Below, piece after piece: positions 1 through 8,746 of a DNA stretch of 64,000 nt (its first letter is position 1; each line of letters starts with the position of its first letter). The DNA is from CAYTBN01 sp964542165 (GTDB lineage: Bacteria; Myxococcota_A; UBA796; UBA9615; CAYRNR01), in NCBI GenBank assembly GCA_964542165.1, contig CAZITQ010000002.1:1-64000 (forward strand), given 5' to 3'. The translations under genes and the position numbers were made by a program. Under the pieces are notes generated by a model that saw only the letters and a program-made list of their open reading frames with translations, did not search any database and had not been told where the DNA came from.

Positions 1-1
1 A

Positions 2-1468
2 CCGCACATCTCTCGGCGCAGCTGGGGACTCGCGGTCCTGATCACCGGACTGCTGCTTCCGGCCGGGCCGATGCGCGCCGACGAAGGCGCCTCGCTTCGT
101 GTTCCCCACCGCGGGGCCCGGGTCACCGTCGACGGCGACCTGACCGACTGGGCCGAAGACGGCCTCCAGCTGGATCTCCGACCCTCGACGGAGCCACCTG
201 CGGCCGGCCGGCCTCCGGTGGCGAAGGTGACCTGGGACCGGGACGCTCTCTACCTGGGATTCGAGATCGAGGACGACGATCCGGTCGCTGAGACCACCGG
301 AGGCGGCAGCCCGGATCCCTTTGCCGTCGACCGGGTCGAGATCCGAGTGGACGTGGATGGAGACGGGGGGGACCCGGGGCAGGACGACGTGCGCGTCTTG
401 CTCGGATGCGACGGGTCCCTGGCGGTCTATCGGGGGAAGGAACCCTCGGCCGACGGGCGGACGGTCTTCGCCGGTGTCGGGCCCGTCGCGGGGCTGGGCG
501 CAGCGGTCGAGCGCAGCACGGACGGGTACGCCGCCGAGCTGGCCATACCGGCGTCGTTGCTCGGGCGGACGCTCCTCTCCAGTGACGAGGGCGTCCAGCT
601 GGCCGTCGTGGTCACCGACGTCCGCGAACTCGAGGGTGAGCGGTCGGGACACGAGTCGGCGTCGTGGAGCACCTCGACCCCCGGGGGGGAAGATTGGACC
701 GCACTGATTCCGGTCGGGGCGCCGCGCTGGGCCGACCGGCTCTCGGGGGGAGCGGGGGCCGGGATCCTGGCCGTCGCAGCGGCCCTGCTGGCCGCGCTGT
801 GTACCGCCGCGGTGTTCCTCCTGCGCCAGCGGGCGGCCCGCGCCCGCTTCGACGCCCTCGCCGCCCGCCTGGCGGAGATCGAGCGGACGTCGTCACCGAG
901 CCTGGAGATCGTGGTCGCGGACGAGGCGTCGGGGGCGGGGGCGAGCCTCACCATCGCACCGTCGGCCACCGCCTCCCTCAGCCTGACCGCCAGCGCCTCC
1001 CTGGTCACGGTTCTGCGCACCGGCTTCACGGTGCTGCCCTTCGAACAGGCGGCCAAGGACCTGGCGTCCCGGATCCGGGAGCTGGAGGCCCAGGCCGGGG
1101 AGGCCATCGGGGCCAGCGAGTGGCAGGCGCTCGCGGAGATGGCGCTGGCGTACCTCAAGCTCCACGTGGCCGACAACCTGACGGTGGCCGAGCTGGCCGG
1201 TGCCCTGCACATGACCTCACGCACCCTCCAGCGCGGGATCAGGCGCGCCGTGGACTGCACCCCGCGCGAACTCATCCTCGCGGTGAAGATGACCGAGGCC
1301 AAGCGGCTGCTGAAGACCGGTGTCCACCGGGTCAGTGAGGTGGGCTACCAGGTCGGCTTCGAGGATCCGGGGCACTTCTCCCGTCGCTTCAAGGCGTACT
1401 ACGGCTGCACACCCTCGGCGATGGTCGCGCAGTACCGCGATGCCGTGGCCCGCGAGGCCACCCGGTGA
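2..1468 (+). CDS. Membrane-anchored AraC-family regulator with CBM9-like extracytoplasmic sensor (5' end outside window)
   Basis: The reading frame is open from the window edge. Before the ATG at 71 it encodes a basic stretch and a hydrophobic run ending in an Ala-rich cleavage-like site, so the true start with its signal peptide lies upstream. Counting from the ATG at 71, residues about 10-215 look like a carbohydrate-binding family 9 type beta-sandwich (VDGDLTDW, then ALYLGFEIEDDDP). Residues about 228-252 form one transmembrane helix. Residues about 354-457 form an AraC double helix-turn-helix (LTVAELAGALHMTSRTLQR and VSEVGYQVGFEDPGHFSRRF). The layout implies a one-component regulator that senses a ligand outside and binds DNA inside. 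It overlaps the next gene by 4 nt (GTGA), so the two are probably co-translated. The sensed ligand is unknown. The CBM9 fold is inferred from motif style; the AraC domain is certain. Confidence 0.85.
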   Translation, partial: PHISRRSWGLAVLITGLLLPAGPMRADEGASLRVPHRGARVTVDGDLTDWAEDGLQLDLRPSTEPPAAGRPPVAKVTWDRDALYLGFEIEDDDPVAETTGGGSPDPFAVDRVEIRVDVDGDGGDPGQDDVRVLLGCDGSLAVYRGKEPSADGRTVFAGVGPVAGLGAAVERSTDGYAAELAIPASLLGRTLLSSDEGVQLAVVVTDVRELEGERSGHESASWSTSTPGGEDWTALIPVGAPRWADRLSGGAGAGILAVAAALLAALCTAAVFLLRQRAARARFDALAARLAEIERTSSPSLEIVVADEASGAGASLTIAPSATASLSLTASASLVTVLRTGFTVLPFEQAAKDLASRIRELEAQAGEAIGASEWQALAEMALAYLKLHVADNLTVAELAGALHMTSRTLQRGIRRAVDCTPRELILAVKMTEAKRLLKTGVHRVSEVGYQVGFEDPGHFSRRFKAYYGCTPSAMVAQYRDAVAREATR

Positions 1469-4400
1469 GCGGACCGCGGAGCTCGGATCCGGAGGGCGCC
1501 CCCAGACCGCAACCCGGAACCCGCGTCGATCAGTTCAGGGTGGAGCACCGGCTGGGCCGGGGGGGGTTCGGCGAGGTCTTCCTGGCCCGGGACATCCAGC
1601 TGGGGCGCAGGGTGGCACTCAAGGTCCTGCGTCCCGAGAGGTTCGGCTCCGATGCCTCCGTCCAGGCCTTCCTGGAGGAAGCCCGCACGACCGCCAAGTT
1701 CAACCACCCCCACATCGTGGCGATTCACGGGGTCGGCGAGTGGGAAGGCCGGCCCTACGTCGCCCTGGAATACCTGGAGGGGCAGTCCCTCGGCCAGCGC
1801 CTGCGGGAGGGTCGACCGGGGACCCGGGAGGCCGTCCGGATCGCGTTACCCATCGCCGACGCCCTGGCGGAGGCTCATCGCCGCGGGGTCCTCCACCGGG
1901 ACCTGAAGCCCGGCAACGTGATGATCCCCCGGGATGGCCGGGTTCGGGTGGTGGACTTCGGGGAGGCCCGGGCCATCGACGAGACCCGCTCCGAGGGACG
2001 TGGCACGCCGGCCTACATGGCACCGGAGCGCTGGCGCGGAGCACCCGAGGGCCCCCCCGCCGATCTGTGGTCCCTCGGAGTCGTGCTGTTCGAGATGCTC
2101 GGCGGGAGGCGTCCGTACGAGGATCTCCCCCCGTCGGTGCTCTCCCTCCATGTGGCCGCCGACGACCCCGTCCCGCCCCTCCCCGATGAGGCGGGCGTGC
2201 CCGCCGTCCTCGCCACCCTCATCTCCCGCTGCCTGGACAAGAACCCGAGACAGCGTCCCACGGCGGCCGAGGTGGCCGACATCCTGAGGACCTTCCTGAT
2301 CGAGGATCCCTCCGGAGCCGCCGCCACCCCTTCCTCCCCGGAGCGCCCCTACCGGGGTCTGCTGCCCTTCGCCGAACGGCACGCGGGTCGCTTCTTCGGT
2401 CGGGACACGGAGCTGGACGCCTTCCAGGAGTTGCTGCGCCACGCCCCGGTGATCCCCCTGGTGGGCCCCTCGGGGGTGGGCAAGAGCTCGTTCCTGCGGG
2501 CCGGTGTCATCCCCCGATTGCGGGAGCAAGGCCCCTGGCGCGTGCTCCGGGTCCGCCCGGGGCGCCAGCCCTTTGCCTCCCTGGCGCTGGCCCTCCAGCG
2601 CGCGCGCCGAGGGGTCGGTACGATGAGCCGCTCCACCGCTCCGTCGGCCGTCCTGGCACGGAGCGGACCCTCCCAGCCCGGCGACGACGACCCCGCGGAG
2701 CGAGCCGACCTGGCACGGGAGCTCCACGAGGCGCCAGGACGCCTGTGGCTGCTCCTACATCAGCTCGCGGACGCGAGCTCCGCGCGCGTGCTCCTGCTCG
2801 TGGACCAGCTCGAAGAGCTCTTCACCCACACCGCCAACCGCTCCGAACGAGACCGGTTCCTCCAGGCGCTGTGCGCGGCCACCGACGATCCTGCGAGCCC
2901 GGTGCGGGTCGTGCTCTGCCTGCGGGACGACTTCATGGTGCCGTTCGCGTCCGGCGCGGACGCCCAGGACACCCTGAGACACGTGTTCGTGCTCCGGTCC
3001 CCGGGGCCCCAGGCGCTCCGGGAAGCCGTCCTGCGGCCCCTGGCCGCCCTGGACTATCGGTTCGAGGACGAGGCCCAGGCCGACGCGATGGTCGAGGACC
3101 TGGCGGGGGCGCCCGGCTGTCTGCCGGCGATGCAAGCCGCCTGCGAGCAGCTGTGGGAGGCCCGGGACGCCGGCAAGCGCTGGATCCCACGCGAGGCGCT
3201 CGACGAGATCGGCGGGGTCAGCGGCGCTCTGGCCCGGCACGCCGACGGCGCCCTGACCACCCTGCTGCCCGAACAGCTCGCGGTGGCCCGGGCGATCCTG
3301 CTGCGCCTGGTCACCCCGGAGCGGACCCGGAAGATCGCGACCCGCCAGGCCCTCCTCGACGGGATCGGCGGCGGAGAAGAGGTCCTGGACGCCCTGGTCC
3401 GCGGCCGGATCGTGCACGCGGGTAGGGCCGCCGGGCCCGACGAGACCGAGGGCACCCTCGAGCTGGTCCACGAGTCCCTGATCAGCGGGTGGGATCAGCT
3501 GGGCCGGTGGATCGACGGCGCGAAGGAGGAGCTGGCGTTTCTCGAGGACGTGGGCCAGGCAGCCCAGGTCTGGGAGCGGCGGGGCCGACGGGACGAGGAG
3601 CTATGGAGCGGGGAGCCCCTGGCCGAGGCCTGGTCGATGATCGAGGGCCTGGCCACTCCGCCACCGTCCCACGTCCTGAAATTTCTCGCGCGCGCCCGCG
3701 AGCGCGAGCGCGCCGAAAGAGCCCGCGACCGCAGGAAGCTCGCCCGGCAGCTCGGGATCCTGGTGGTCGTGGCCCTCGCCTCGGCGGTCACGGCCATCGT
3801 CCTGGGTGGCAAGATCCGGGCGTCCCTGGCCTCCACGACCCTGTGCGCCAACGCCGACGAGCACCTGGCGGGCGTGTGGGACGACGAGGTGAAGAACGAG
3901 GCGCGGGAGCGGTTCGGGGCCTCGGACCGCCCCCACGCCGACGCCACCTTCGACCGCCTGGGTTCCCTCCTCGACGCCTACGCCCAGCAGTGGCGCGTGA
4001 TGCGCGAAGAGTCCTGCCTGGCGACCCACGCCCGCGGCGACCAGTCCAGCGAGCTGCACGACCTGCGCGTGGCCTGCCTCGACCGCCGGCTCGGCGAGCT
4101 CGAGGCCCTCGCAGACGCGTTGATCGTGCCCCTGGACGAGCCGGTCGTGGACGAGGTGCTCGCCGCCGCGTACGGCCTGACCCCGGTCGAGGTCTGCGCC
4201 GACGCAGACGCGCTGACCCAGGCCGTGCCCCCCCCGGAGGCCCCCCAAATCCGTCGGACGGTCGACGAGCTGCGCCCTCGCCTGGACGTCGCGGTGACCC
4301 GATTCCGTCTCGGGGAGTACGCGGCGGCTCGGGACGAGGCCGCGGCGGTGCTGGAGGCGGCATCGACCGCGGGACACGCCCCCTTCCACGCCGAGGTGAT

Positions 4401-5808
4401 CCACTGGCTCGGGCGGTCCACCTCCCGGGCCGGCGACCCCGATGCCGCCGAGGAGCAGCTCGTCCTCGCCATCGAGACCGCGGCCGCTGCCCGGGACGAC
4501 CGCCTGGCTGCCGAGAGCTGGATCGCGCTGATGGACGTGGTCGGCAACGACCAGACCCGCTACCACGACGCGACGCTGCTGGGGCAGCTCGCCGGCGCCC
4601 AGGTGCGGCGGGCAGGCGACGATCCCTATCTCCGCGTCCGCTACCTGGGCGTACTGGGCCAGATCCAGGCCGAGATGGACCGGCGCGACGACGCACGGGC
4701 CAGCTTCGAGGAGGCCTACCGCATCCTCCAGGAGCAGCTCGGCACCGACCACCCGGACGTGGCCGTGGCCCTGGAGGGTCTCGGCTGGCTGGCGATCTCG
4801 GACGCGGAGTTCGAGGAGGCGGAGTCGCTGTTCGAGCGGGCCCGGGACGTGCGCCGCGCCGCCCTCGGCGACGCCCACCCAGAGGTGTGGGTCTCCCTGC
4901 GGGGCCTGGCCAAGGCCCGGTTCCGTCAGGGCCGCAACGAAGAGGCCTTGGCTTCAGTCGACGAGGGCCTGGAACTGCTCCGCACGGCTCTCGGGGCGGA
5001 ACACCCGGACGTGGGGGCGGCCCTCGGCGAGAGGGGACCGATCCTGCGCTCCCAGGGGGACTACGAGGCGGCCGAGGCGACCTACTTCGAAGCCCTCGCG
5101 GTCCTCGAGAACGCCCCGGGCTCCAGCCCCCGGGTGATCTACACGGTCCTCAACAACCTGGGCACTCTGCACGCGTTCACCCGCGAAGACGACGAGGCCC
5201 GGAGCTACTTCTTCCGGGCCCTGGAGATCGTGGAGTCGGCCTACGGCCCGAACCACACCCGCGTCTCCCGGGTGCTGGGCAACCTGGGGACCACCTACGC
5301 TCGTCAGAATCGCCACGACGAGGCCATGGAGTACTACACGCGAATGCTGGCGATCCGGGAACGGGCCTACGGCGCGGACCACTACGACACCGCCTGGGCC
5401 GTCATGTACCTCGGCGCGTCGTATGTGAACACCGAGCAGTACCCGGAGGCGCTGGTCCAGTACGAGCGCTGCATCCCGATCCTCGAGGGCAAGCTGGGCC
5501 GCGAGCACCAGGTGCTGGGCTACGCGCTCAACGGCTACGGCGAGGCCCTCGAGGGGGTGGGCCGCCACGACGAGGCGGTCGACATCCTCGAAGAGGTGCT
5601 CGCGCTGCGACTGAGGCTGGACGACGATCCGGTGGAGACGGCCTGCACCCGCTTCGCGCTGGCGCGGGCCCTGGTCGGCCAGGGAGGCAGCGAGGACCGC
5701 ATCCAGCCCCTGCTCGACGAGGCCCGCGCGGTGCTCGTCGCCCACGGGGAGGCGTCGGAGCTGCTGCTCGCCGATCTGGACCGCTGGACGCGAGAGCACC
5801 GGCGCTGA
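1465..5808 (+). CDS. Ser/Thr protein kinase with nSTAND-type NTPase, TM helix and TPR repeats
   Basis: This 1447-aa protein starts at a GTG overlapping the previous stop codon. Residues about 20-285 are a Hanks-type kinase: glycine loop GRGGFGEV at 31-38, Lys53 in VALKVL, HRDLKPGN at 144-151, DFG at 164-166, and APE as MAPERW. Residues about 296-740 are a STAND-like P-loop module (GPSGVGKSS at 334-342, Walker B LLLVDQLEELF near 442). A transmembrane helix follows at about 765-787. The rest, about 940 to the end, is kinesin-light-chain-like TPR repeats (forms of LGTDHPDVAVAL). Kinase-STAND-TPR fusions are common in Myxococcota and act in signalling; the substrate is unknown. The TPR part would lie on the other side of the membrane from the kinase. 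All catalytic residues are present, so activity is expected. It is likely in one operon with the AraC-type sensor upstream. Confidence 0.93.
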   Translation: MSGPRSSDPEGAPRPQPGTRVDQFRVEHRLGRGGFGEVFLARDIQLGRRVALKVLRPERFGSDASVQAFLEEARTTAKFNHPHIVAIHGVGEWEGRPYVALEYLEGQSLGQRLREGRPGTREAVRIALPIADALAEAHRRGVLHRDLKPGNVMIPRDGRVRVVDFGEARAIDETRSEGRGTPAYMAPERWRGAPEGPPADLWSLGVVLFEMLGGRRPYEDLPPSVLSLHVAADDPVPPLPDEAGVPAVLATLISRCLDKNPRQRPTAAEVADILRTFLIEDPSGAAATPSSPERPYRGLLPFAERHAGRFFGRDTELDAFQELLRHAPVIPLVGPSGVGKSSFLRAGVIPRLREQGPWRVLRVRPGRQPFASLALALQRARRGVGTMSRSTAPSAVLARSGPSQPGDDDPAERADLARELHEAPGRLWLLLHQLADASSARVLLLVDQLEELFTHTANRSERDRFLQALCAATDDPASPVRVVLCLRDDFMVPFASGADAQDTLRHVFVLRSPGPQALREAVLRPLAALDYRFEDEAQADAMVEDLAGAPGCLPAMQAACEQLWEARDAGKRWIPREALDEIGGVSGALARHADGALTTLLPEQLAVARAILLRLVTPERTRKIATRQALLDGIGGGEEVLDALVRGRIVHAGRAAGPDETEGTLELVHESLISGWDQLGRWIDGAKEELAFLEDVGQAAQVWERRGRRDEELWSGEPLAEAWSMIEGLATPPPSHVLKFLARARERERAERARDRRKLARQLGILVVVALASAVTAIVLGGKIRASLASTTLCANADEHLAGVWDDEVKNEARERFGASDRPHADATFDRLGSLLDAYAQQWRVMREESCLATHARGDQSSELHDLRVACLDRRLGELEALADALIVPLDEPVVDEVLAAAYGLTPVEVCADADALTQAVPPPEAPQIRRTVDELRPRLDVAVTRFRLGEYAAARDEAAAVLEAASTAGHAPFHAEVIHWLGRSTSRAGDPDAAEEQLVLAIETAAAARDDRLAAESWIALMDVVGNDQTRYHDATLLGQLAGAQVRRAGDDPYLRVRYLGVLGQIQAEMDRRDDARASFEEAYRILQEQLGTDHPDVAVALEGLGWLAISDAEFEEAESLFERARDVRRAALGDAHPEVWVSLRGLAKARFRQGRNEEALASVDEGLELLRTALGAEHPDVGAALGERGPILRSQGDYEAAEATYFEALAVLENAPGSSPRVIYTVLNNLGTLHAFTREDDEARSYFFRALEIVESAYGPNHTRVSRVLGNLGTTYARQNRHDEAMEYYTRMLAIRERAYGADHYDTAWAVMYLGASYVNTEQYPEALVQYERCIPILEGKLGREHQVLGYALNGYGEALEGVGRHDEAVDILEEVLALRLRLDDDPVETACTRFALARALVGQGGSEDRIQPLLDEARAVLVAHGEASELLLADLDRWTREHRR

Positions 5809-5836
5809 TCGCCGCCGGGGACGAAAGGAGCGCACG

Positions 5837-7573
5837 ATGACGGCTCGATTCTGCGTCGCGCTGTCGCTGGCGTTGGCCATCGGCGCGGGGGCTGGCTGCC
5901 CGACCGTGGAGACCGACGACGACACGGCGGGTGATGACGACTCGACCGCCGGGGATGACGACACCTCGACCGGTGACGACGACTCGACCGCCGGAGACGA
6001 CGACACCTCCGCGGGGGACGACGACGCCACCGACGACGACGACGCCACCGGAGACGATGACACCGTCCCCCAGGATCAGGACAACGACGGCTTCGACGAT
6101 TCGGTGGACTGCGACGACGGGAACCCGGAGATCCACCCGGCCGCCGAGGAACTCTGCAACGGGATCGACGACAACTGCGACGGGGTGGCCGACGATGGCC
6201 TGACCCAGGAGCCGTACTACCCGGACGCGGACGGCGACGGTTACGGGGATGCCGCCGGGACTGCCGTGATGCGCTGCAAGGCGCCGCCGGGATTCGTGGC
6301 CGACGCCACGGACTGCGACGACACGACCCCCCTCTCCTTCCCGGACGCCCGGGAGATCTGCGACGGTCGGGACGGGGACTGCGACGGCGTGTTCGACGAC
6401 GACTGCCACGGCTGCGACCTGACCGTTCCCGATGACCACGCCACACTCCAGGCGGCCGTGGACGCCGCGCTGGGCGACGAGCGGATCTGTGTGAGGGCGG
6501 GCACCTACCTCGAGACGCTGGATCTCCTGGGCAAGGCTGTGCACCTGGTGGGCATCGACGGCCCAGGGGCGACGATCCTCGACGGGGGCGGCGCGGGGCC
6601 CGTGGTCTCGATGGTCAACGGCGAGGGGCGAGGCACGGTGATCCAGGGATTCACCGTCACCGGTGGGATCGCCGATCAAGGGGCAGGGTTCCTCATCGAT
6701 GGGGCCGACCCGACCCTGGCCCACCTGGTGGTCACGGGCAACGCCGCCACCGCCTTCCCCGAGACCGGTGGGGGCCTGGAGATCGACGGCGGCAGCCCCG
6801 TGCTGTGGAACGTCACCGTCTCGAACAACCAGGCCGAAGACGGCGCCGGCATGCACCTGACCATGGCCGGACCCCGGATGCGAAACGTGGTACTGGCCGG
6901 CAACGCGACCTCGGGTTTCCCCCACGAGGGAGGTGCCCTGTCCGCGTGGAACGTCGGGTTCGACGCCGTGGGGCTCGCCGTGATCGGCAACCGCGCCGGC
7001 CAGGGGGCCGGCATGTACCTGACCCAGTGCTCCCCCTCCATCGCCAACGCCGTGTTCGCCGGCAACGAGGCCTCCCAGGAGGGGGGTGCGATCTACACGT
7101 ACTCGTGGTCCAGCAAGCCGACCTTCGTCAACGTGATCGTCGCCGGCAACAGCGCGTCGGCCGGCGGCGGCATCTACCGCGACGACGGAACCCTCGACCT
7201 GCTGCACGTGGACCTGTGGGGCAACACCCCGGACGACAGCGTGAACCTCCCCTTCACGCCGGGGCTGTACGGCAACGTCAGCATCGACCCCGAGTTGATC
7301 TCCACCGCCGACCCCGATCCGACGCTGTGGGACCTCCACCTGTCGGTGAACTCACCGCTGATCGACGCGGGCTCGCCCTGGATGGTCGACCCCGACGGCG
7401 GCCCGTCCGACCCCGGGATCTACGGCGGCCCCACCGCCCCCCACTGGGACCGGGATGCCGACGGCGCGCCCGAGTGGTGGCAGCCCGGTCCCTACGATCC
7501 CTCCACCTACCCGGCCCTGGGACTGGACTGCGAGGATCTGGATCCCGACATCGGTCCCCCGGCGGGATGTTGA
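5837..7573 (+). CDS. Lipoprotein with Asp-rich linker, MopE-type motifs and right-handed beta-helix
   Basis: The 578-aa product starts at an ATG preceded by a good ribosome-binding site (AAAGGAG). It has a lipoprotein signal peptide with lipobox GAGC and Pro at +2. An Asp/Thr/Ser/Gly linker of repeated GDDD units covers residues about 25-75. Two MopE-like metal-binding motifs follow (CDDGNPEIHP..., CNGIDDNCDG and a second copy), which probably bind Ca2+ or another cation. Residues about 198-490 form a pectate-lyase-like parallel beta-helix with repeated Gly/Asn turns (GGGLEIDGGSP, GGAIYTYS). No catalytic site can be assigned. A surface adhesion or polysaccharide-binding role is plausible. It lies 28 nt after the kinase gene and may be its co-transcribed partner. 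Confidence 0.88.
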   Translation: MTARFCVALSLALAIGAGAGCPTVETDDDTAGDDDSTAGDDDTSTGDDDSTAGDDDTSAGDDDATDDDDATGDDDTVPQDQDNDGFDDSVDCDDGNPEIHPAAEELCNGIDDNCDGVADDGLTQEPYYPDADGDGYGDAAGTAVMRCKAPPGFVADATDCDDTTPLSFPDAREICDGRDGDCDGVFDDDCHGCDLTVPDDHATLQAAVDAALGDERICVRAGTYLETLDLLGKAVHLVGIDGPGATILDGGGAGPVVSMVNGEGRGTVIQGFTVTGGIADQGAGFLIDGADPTLAHLVVTGNAATAFPETGGGLEIDGGSPVLWNVTVSNNQAEDGAGMHLTMAGPRMRNVVLAGNATSGFPHEGGALSAWNVGFDAVGLAVIGNRAGQGAGMYLTQCSPSIANAVFAGNEASQEGGAIYTYSWSSKPTFVNVIVAGNSASAGGGIYRDDGTLDLLHVDLWGNTPDDSVNLPFTPGLYGNVSIDPELISTADPDPTLWDLHLSVNSPLIDAGSPWMVDPDGGPSDPGIYGGPTAPHWDRDADGAPEWWQPGPYDPSTYPALGLDCEDLDPDIGPPAGC

Positions 7574-7678
7574 CCCGTCCTCACGGGACGAATTCGTGAA
7601 GTACGACGCGGTGACTCATCCCTGATCCGCAGCAGCTCCGGGTGGCCCACGGATCCGACCTTTCCGGTCCGAGGCCCT

Positions 7679-8743
7679 CTACTCGGGCGAGTTCCCGGGG
7701 GGCGCCGCACCCCGACAGAGGGCTTCGCAGAGCGGATCGCGTCCGTCGAAGGGCCGACCATCGGCGATCACGTAGGCCCGGCAGCCGCCACAGTCCATCT
7801 GGAAGCGGCAGTCGCGACAGCCCTCGAAGTCGTGGCCGACCATCGTCCGCGCCGTGTCGGTGGCCAGCACGTCGTCCAGGGTGTCCCGATCCACGTGGCC
7901 CAGGGGCACGGGAACGGGGTGGCAGGGGGTGACGGTGCCGTCGGCCAGGATGTTGACCCGCGTGGCTCCGCCCGTACACCGGTAGCACTGTTGCCGGCCC
8001 CACCCGTCCAGCCGCAGGGGCAGGACCGCGGCGGGGTTGCCGAGCAGCCAGGCGCGAATCCCCCGGAAGAGGGCGCGGACCGGGATGTCGTTGAGGCGCT
8101 CCAGATCCCCGGCAGACAGGGGTCGGGTGATCTCGCGGCCCCGCCCGGGATCCCCCACGGGCATCAGACCGAACACCTCGAGGGTCGGCCACCGCTCGTG
8201 CATCTCGTCGATCCACCCCTCCAGCCGGTCGATCAGCGGCCGGGTGACGGTGACGTAGACCGAGGTGTTCACCCCGGCAGCCAGCAGGCGGTCCACCGTG
8301 TCGCAGGCCACGTCGTAGGCGCCCTGGCCCCGGATCGCCTCGTGAAGGTCCCGGGGACCGTCGACGCTCACCTCCATGTCCAGGGGGATCGTCAGGTCGG
8401 CGAGCCGCTCGATCCGCGCATCGGGGAGGCAGTTGCCGTTGGTGTTGACCACCAGGCGGCCGAAACCACGCTCCTGCCCCGCCTCGAGGATCTCCTCCAT
8501 GTGCGGCAGCAGGAAGGGCTCCCCACCCGAGATGTGGAGGATCGCGCCCGGGTGCAGCCGGGCCCAGGCCATGAACTCCCGGGCCCGCTCGACGGTCAGG
8601 TCGACGAGCTGCGGCCGAACGCCGACGACCCAGCAGGTGCGGCACGTCAGGTCACACCGCCGGGTGACCTCCAGGTCGAGGAGGTGAAGCCTACCCCGGT
8701 CGCGGCTCCTACCCGCGCCACGGTCACGTTCCAGGTTCGTCAC
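7679..8743 (-). CDS. Radical SAM/SPASM-domain enzyme (putative peptide maturase)
   Basis: The protein is 354 aa with a GTG start 3 nt after the preceding stop codon, indicating tight translational coupling. The radical SAM cluster motif CxxxCxxC is at C30, C34 and C37 (CDLTCRTC), with the GGEP motif at 73-76. The C-terminal SPASM-type region has nine cysteines (253, 256, 274, 309, 312, 318, 321, 339, 343), enough for two auxiliary Fe-S clusters. Family members with this layout modify ribosomal peptides or proteins through a SAM-derived radical (thioether, C-C or epimerisation chemistry). Its position directly after a papain-like peptidase and a small protein suggests the small protein is its substrate; this is inference. 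It could instead be a quinohemoprotein-type or anaerobic sulfatase-type maturase, but no such partner is nearby. Confidence 0.9.
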   Translation of the reverse strand: MTNLERDRGAGRSRDRGRLHLLDLEVTRRCDLTCRTCWVVGVRPQLVDLTVERAREFMAWARLHPGAILHISGGEPFLLPHMEEILEAGQERGFGRLVVNTNGNCLPDARIERLADLTIPLDMEVSVDGPRDLHEAIRGQGAYDVACDTVDRLLAAGVNTSVYVTVTRPLIDRLEGWIDEMHERWPTLEVFGLMPVGDPGRGREITRPLSAGDLERLNDIPVRALFRGIRAWLLGNPAAVLPLRLDGWGRQQCYRCTGGATRVNILADGTVTPCHPVPVPLGHVDRDTLDDVLATDTARTMVGHDFEGCRDCRFQMDCGGCRAYVIADGRPFDGRDPLCEALCRGAAPPGNSPE

Positions 8744-8746
8744 CGA

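Noticed and set aside
7574..7587. Terminator hairpin CCCGT/ACGGG after the beta-helix lipoprotein
   Set aside because: It has only a 5-bp stem without a T-tract, too weak to annotate.
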